64,000 nt of DNA from Firm-04 sp045591925 (GTDB lineage Bacteria > Bacillota > Clostridia > Oscillospirales > Ruminococcaceae): positions 9,425-73,424 of the forward strand of contig JAZNTW010000066.1 in NCBI GenBank assembly GCA_045591925.1. Direction: 5' to 3'. The translations under genes were made by a program, and so were the position numbers. Each line of letters starts with the position of its first letter. The stretch's first letter is position 1. Below, one piece after another: positions 62,801 to 64,000 of the stretch. The notes beneath the pieces were generated by a model that searched no databases, was not told the origin of the DNA, and worked only from the letters and a program-made list of their open reading frames with translations.

Positions 62801-63307
62801 GTCTGCTGCGGTTTTGACAGCGGCTGTACCCGCAGCCGCAATGGGAACGGTCACATGGGTGGTCAGTGTCGTACCGACATCGGCGATTTTGTCGCCAGCC
62901 TTTTCGAGCATTTCTCCCGCCTGACCGAGCTTTGCAAGCGCCGTGCCGGAAGCCTCCGCCTCACGCTGGAGGTTTTGCAGTTCCTGTTCCGTTTCGATGA
63001 TCTCACGCTGGAGGGCATCGTACTGCTCCTGCGAAATGTCGCCGTTGGCGAGAGCCGTGTTTGCCTGTTCCGCAGCGGTTTTCAGGGTTTCCAGCTTTTC
63101 TTTGGTAGCCGTCACCGCATCGACGAGGAGCTTATGCTTCTGCGAGAGCAGTTCCGTATTGGTCGGATCGAGTTTCAGCAGCTTCTGTACATCTTTGAGC
63201 TGCGTCTGCGTGTTCTTGATGTTTTTATTGACACCTTCCAGAGCTTTCGACAGCTTGGTAGTATCACCGCCGATCTCGACCGTGATGCCCTTGATTCTGT
63301 TTGCCAT
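59810..63307 (-). CDS. Tail tape measure protein
   Basis: The product is 1165 residues. The start MANRIKGITVEIGGDTTKLS and coiled coil (about 10-130) are followed by a TP901-type tape-measure domain (AAADFDSAMSK-like AKTAADFDSAMSKVAAVSGA and AMAGWKTGDMLEGIEGIMNL). Hydrophobic segments span about 495-560. A long region (about 610-1010) of near-periodic Trp-Asn units follows (VWNAISGFISGVLNAIWSVI and kin). It sets tail length and spans the membrane during DNA entry. At about 3 Angstrom per two residues the length fits a ~170 nm tail (rule of thumb). It has a terminator directly upstream. Confidence 0.95.
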   Translation of the reverse strand: MANRIKGITVEIGGDTTKLSKALEGVNKNIKNTQTQLKDVQKLLKLDPTNTELLSQKHKLLVDAVTATKEKLETLKTAAEQANTALANGDISQEQYDALQREIIETEQELQNLQREAEASGTALAKLGQAGEMLEKAGDKIADVGTTLTTHVTVPIAAAGTAAVKTAADFDSAMSKVAAVSGATGDELDALRDKAREMGAKTKFSASEAADAMNYMAMAGWKTGDMLEGIEGIMNLAAASGEDLATTSDIVTDALTAFGLTAADSGHFADVLAAASSNANTNVSMMGETFKYCAPVAGSLGFSCENTAQAIGLMANSGIKSTQAGTALRSIMTALAGDVKFCGDAFGEIEIATTNTDGSMRELNDILADCRVAFAQMSESEQASAAQALVGKNAMSGFLALMNAAPADIQKLEGAISTCSDEIDGYNGVTEKMAAVMQDNLGGQLTILKSQLQELAISFGEILMPAIRSIVSRIQGLIDKFNALSPATKETIVKVALVAAALGPLLVVVGKTMVGVGKLMQLVANLPTIIASAKAAFTSFGAAIGGISAPVVAVIAVVAALVAAFVHLWRTNEDFRNKITAIWEQIKSIFSGFCQGIVDRINALGFDFKNITEVIKAVWDGLCKFLKPIFEGQFQQIANIFKAVTDIILSVLDIFVGIFTGDWSRVWDGIKGIFAAVWNFIKDTLKNALNMICGIFGTDLGEVKEFWVGVWTSIKNFFVNIWNGIKNFVSTVLNAIKNFFTTIWTGIKNFFVGIWTAIYNSVSEKINLIKTVITVVWNVIHTAISTVLNAIWSVITTVWQTIYDFISPLLEAFKYLFETIFEAIHVIISRVMDWIHEKITTAWKNIKAVVTIVLEAIKSVIETVWNAIHTAITTVMDAIHNVISTVWNAISGFISGVLNAIWSVISSIWNSIKDHITNTLNAIHAVVSAVWNAISGFISGVLNTISSVVSSIWNGIKNTVTNILNTIKTTVSNIWDSVKNAVTQKITAIKDTIVNGFNAAVNFIKSLASQAFQWGADIINGIVNGIKNCIGKVTDAVKGVANKIKSFLHFSVPDEGPLADFESWMPDFMQGLAKGINKSKKYVEAAVSGVADAMTLTMQSRLNVDMSGRGVPAGDYGAMMNGTTAGTVINNYNNDNSRTVNQTNNSPKSLSRLEIYRQTRNALNV

Positions 63308-63379
63308 GCGGTTTCACCTCCTCCGTGAGGGCATAAAAAAGCAGCCCCGAAGGACTGCTCAGTGTATATTCAGTTAATG
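63251..63379. repeat. 129-bp direct repeat, inner copy (functional tape-measure start)
   Basis: It covers the first 19 codons of the tape measure gene, its ribosome binding site and the terminator before it. It is repeated at 63871-64000 with only a few changes. Confidence 0.95.
63335..63359 (-). terminator. Terminator between cargo gene and tape measure gene
   Basis: On the minus strand AGCAGTCC-TTCG-GGGCTGCT followed by TTTTT, a strong stem with UUCG loop, about 30 bases before the tape measure start. Confidence 0.92.
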
Positions 63380-63393
63380 CGCTAAATCAGAAT

Positions 63394-63741
63394 TTAGGGA
63401 CGATTTAAGATATACTTAACATCAGGCTTCCAATTCTCTTTTATTTTGTCAAATCCCTGTTCCAAGATTGAAAGAGGGATACAGGAATAATCTCCGATAA
63501 GCTGCAAACAGGCTTTGATTATATCATCATCTTGACTGCTTATAACAAGCTCCTGTAATAATTCATATATTTCTTTTTCATAGGAAAGTGTGTTTTTATA
63601 ATATGGATCTAAATAAAAGTCAAGGCAGAACAATAAGGACAGAATTTCAGAGGTATTATTATGAAACAATATCCTTCTAATAGCGGGAATGCCGCTTTCA
63701 ACAATCTTTTTATGTGAATCGTCATAATAAACTGTTGTCAT
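63394..63741 (-). CDS. Small AT-rich phage cargo gene (second moron), unknown family
   Basis: The product is 115 residues with GGAG before the ATG. It is soluble and mostly helical; hydrophobic stretches such as IPAIRRILFH and IYELLQELVI suggest HEAT-like or packed helices, with no signal or membrane segment. It has its own consensus promoter and is closed by the terminator in the inner repeat. It is AT-rich next to a GC-richer tail gene. The gene sits inside the duplicated tape-measure start, which suggests it arrived as a cassette. Its family is not recognised. Confidence 0.75.
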   Translation of the reverse strand: MTTVYYDDSHKKIVESGIPAIRRILFHNNTSEILSLLFCLDFYLDPYYKNTLSYEKEIYELLQELVISSQDDDIIKACLQLIGDYSCIPLSILEQGFDKIKENWKPDVKYILNRP

Positions 63742-63801
63742 TCTATATCTCCAGTAAATTCCGATTTGGCGAAGGAAGCTTCATGTTTCCTTCACACCAG
63801 A

Positions 63802-63830
63802 ATTATAACACAGAAGGAAGAAAAAGTCAA
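63802..63830 (-). promoter_or_regulatory. Promoter of the second cargo gene
   Basis: Minus strand TTGACT (63825-63830), exactly 17 bp, TATAAT (63802-63807). The leader carries GAAGGAA..TTCCTTC, a small hairpin. Confidence 0.85.
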
Positions 63831-63840
63831 TCAAAACGCA

Positions 63841-63927
63841 TCAAGGTCCGCCTGTCCAGCGACCTCCGATCAGCTTGGTAGTATCACCGCCGATCTCGAC
63901 CGTGATGCCCTTGATTCTGTTTGCCAT
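63841..63927 (-). pseudogene. Duplicate start of the tape measure gene (28 codons)
   Basis: ATG at 63927 with the same ribosome binding site opens MANRIKGITVEIGGDTTKL, identical to the true start, then continues IGGRWTGGP and stops at 63841. It is the outer remnant left by the duplication. Confidence 0.88.
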
Positions 63928-64000
63928 GCGGTTTCACCTTCTCCGTGAAGGCATGAAAAAAGCAGCCCCGAAGGACTGCTCAGTGTATATTCAGTTAATG
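63871..64000. repeat. Direct repeat, outer copy (130 bp visible)
   Basis: It has few differences from 63251-63379 (for example CACCTTCTCCGTGAAGG versus CACCTCCTCCGTGAGGG). It includes the UUCG-loop terminator at about 63954-63979. The repeat may continue past base 64000. Confidence 0.95.

Noticed and set aside
1..64000. tRNA or rRNA genes
   Set aside because: No cloverleaf with T-loop GGTTCGAATCC-type signature or rRNA stretch was recognised by eye in any gap.

Overview
The window looks like a chromosome segment of a Gram-positive, low-to-mid GC member of the Bacillota, class Clostridia, probably a Ruminococcus-like Oscillospiraceae. This rests on gene content and order (ylbF-mutS-mutL-miaA-hfq; a yggS-sepF-divIVA-lspA-rluD division cluster), clean AGGAGG-type ribosome binding sites, TTGACA/TATAAT promoters, an ECF sigma/DUF4179 pair, and clostridial-style serine-recombinase prophage ends. 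The genus is inferred by eye and was not tested by any search.

Layout. (1) 1-4100, mobile-element debris and cargo. It holds the upstream end of an IS3-family element and a dead tyrosine integrase fused in frame to the tail of a MobV/Pre relaxase. It also holds a small excisionase-like HTH protein, a set of near-identical palindromes bracketing that module, and a two-gene operon (XRE regulator plus membrane-anchored PD-(D/E)xK-like protein) with a consensus promoter and four operator-like repeats. The debris abuts the 3' end of guaA, a site commonly used by genomic islands.

(2) 4148-48086, core genome. It contains a GMP synthase without its amidotransferase domain, quinolinate synthase, an ECF sigma/DUF4179 pair, miaB, and the ylbF-mutS-mutL-Imm7-miaA-hfq run. 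Next come the division/envelope cluster (HlyD-like, yggS, sepF, divIVA, lspA, rluD), a NUDIX enzyme, pssA and psd, metY, mreB, a MacAB-like exporter with two different adaptors, ileS (IleS2-like) and valS. The section ends with a response regulator-histidine kinase-HtrA operon, a polysaccharide flippase, two small proteins and rlmD. Five copies of a TTAA-ended miniature inverted-repeat element (36-180 bp) are scattered here, three of them in or against decayed genes.

(3) 48087-64000, integrated siphophage. Next to rlmD lies a DUF3592-like membrane protein gene flanked by a 30-bp direct repeat. It is followed on the minus strand by a triad of serine-recombinase genes, an SHOCT-like protein, GH25 endolysin, holin, four tail-tip/adhesion proteins (one with BspA-type leucine-rich repeats, one with four HxH repeats), distal tail protein and a 1165-residue tape measure protein. 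Head and packaging genes would lie beyond base 64000.

The candidates for undescribed biology are two AT-rich, independently promoted cargo genes on either side of the tape measure gene and the XRE/membrane-nuclease operon at 2601-4005. One cargo gene (59222-59803) is on the opposite strand to the tail operon. The other (63394-63741) sits inside a 129-bp direct duplication that copies the tape-measure start and its upstream terminator.
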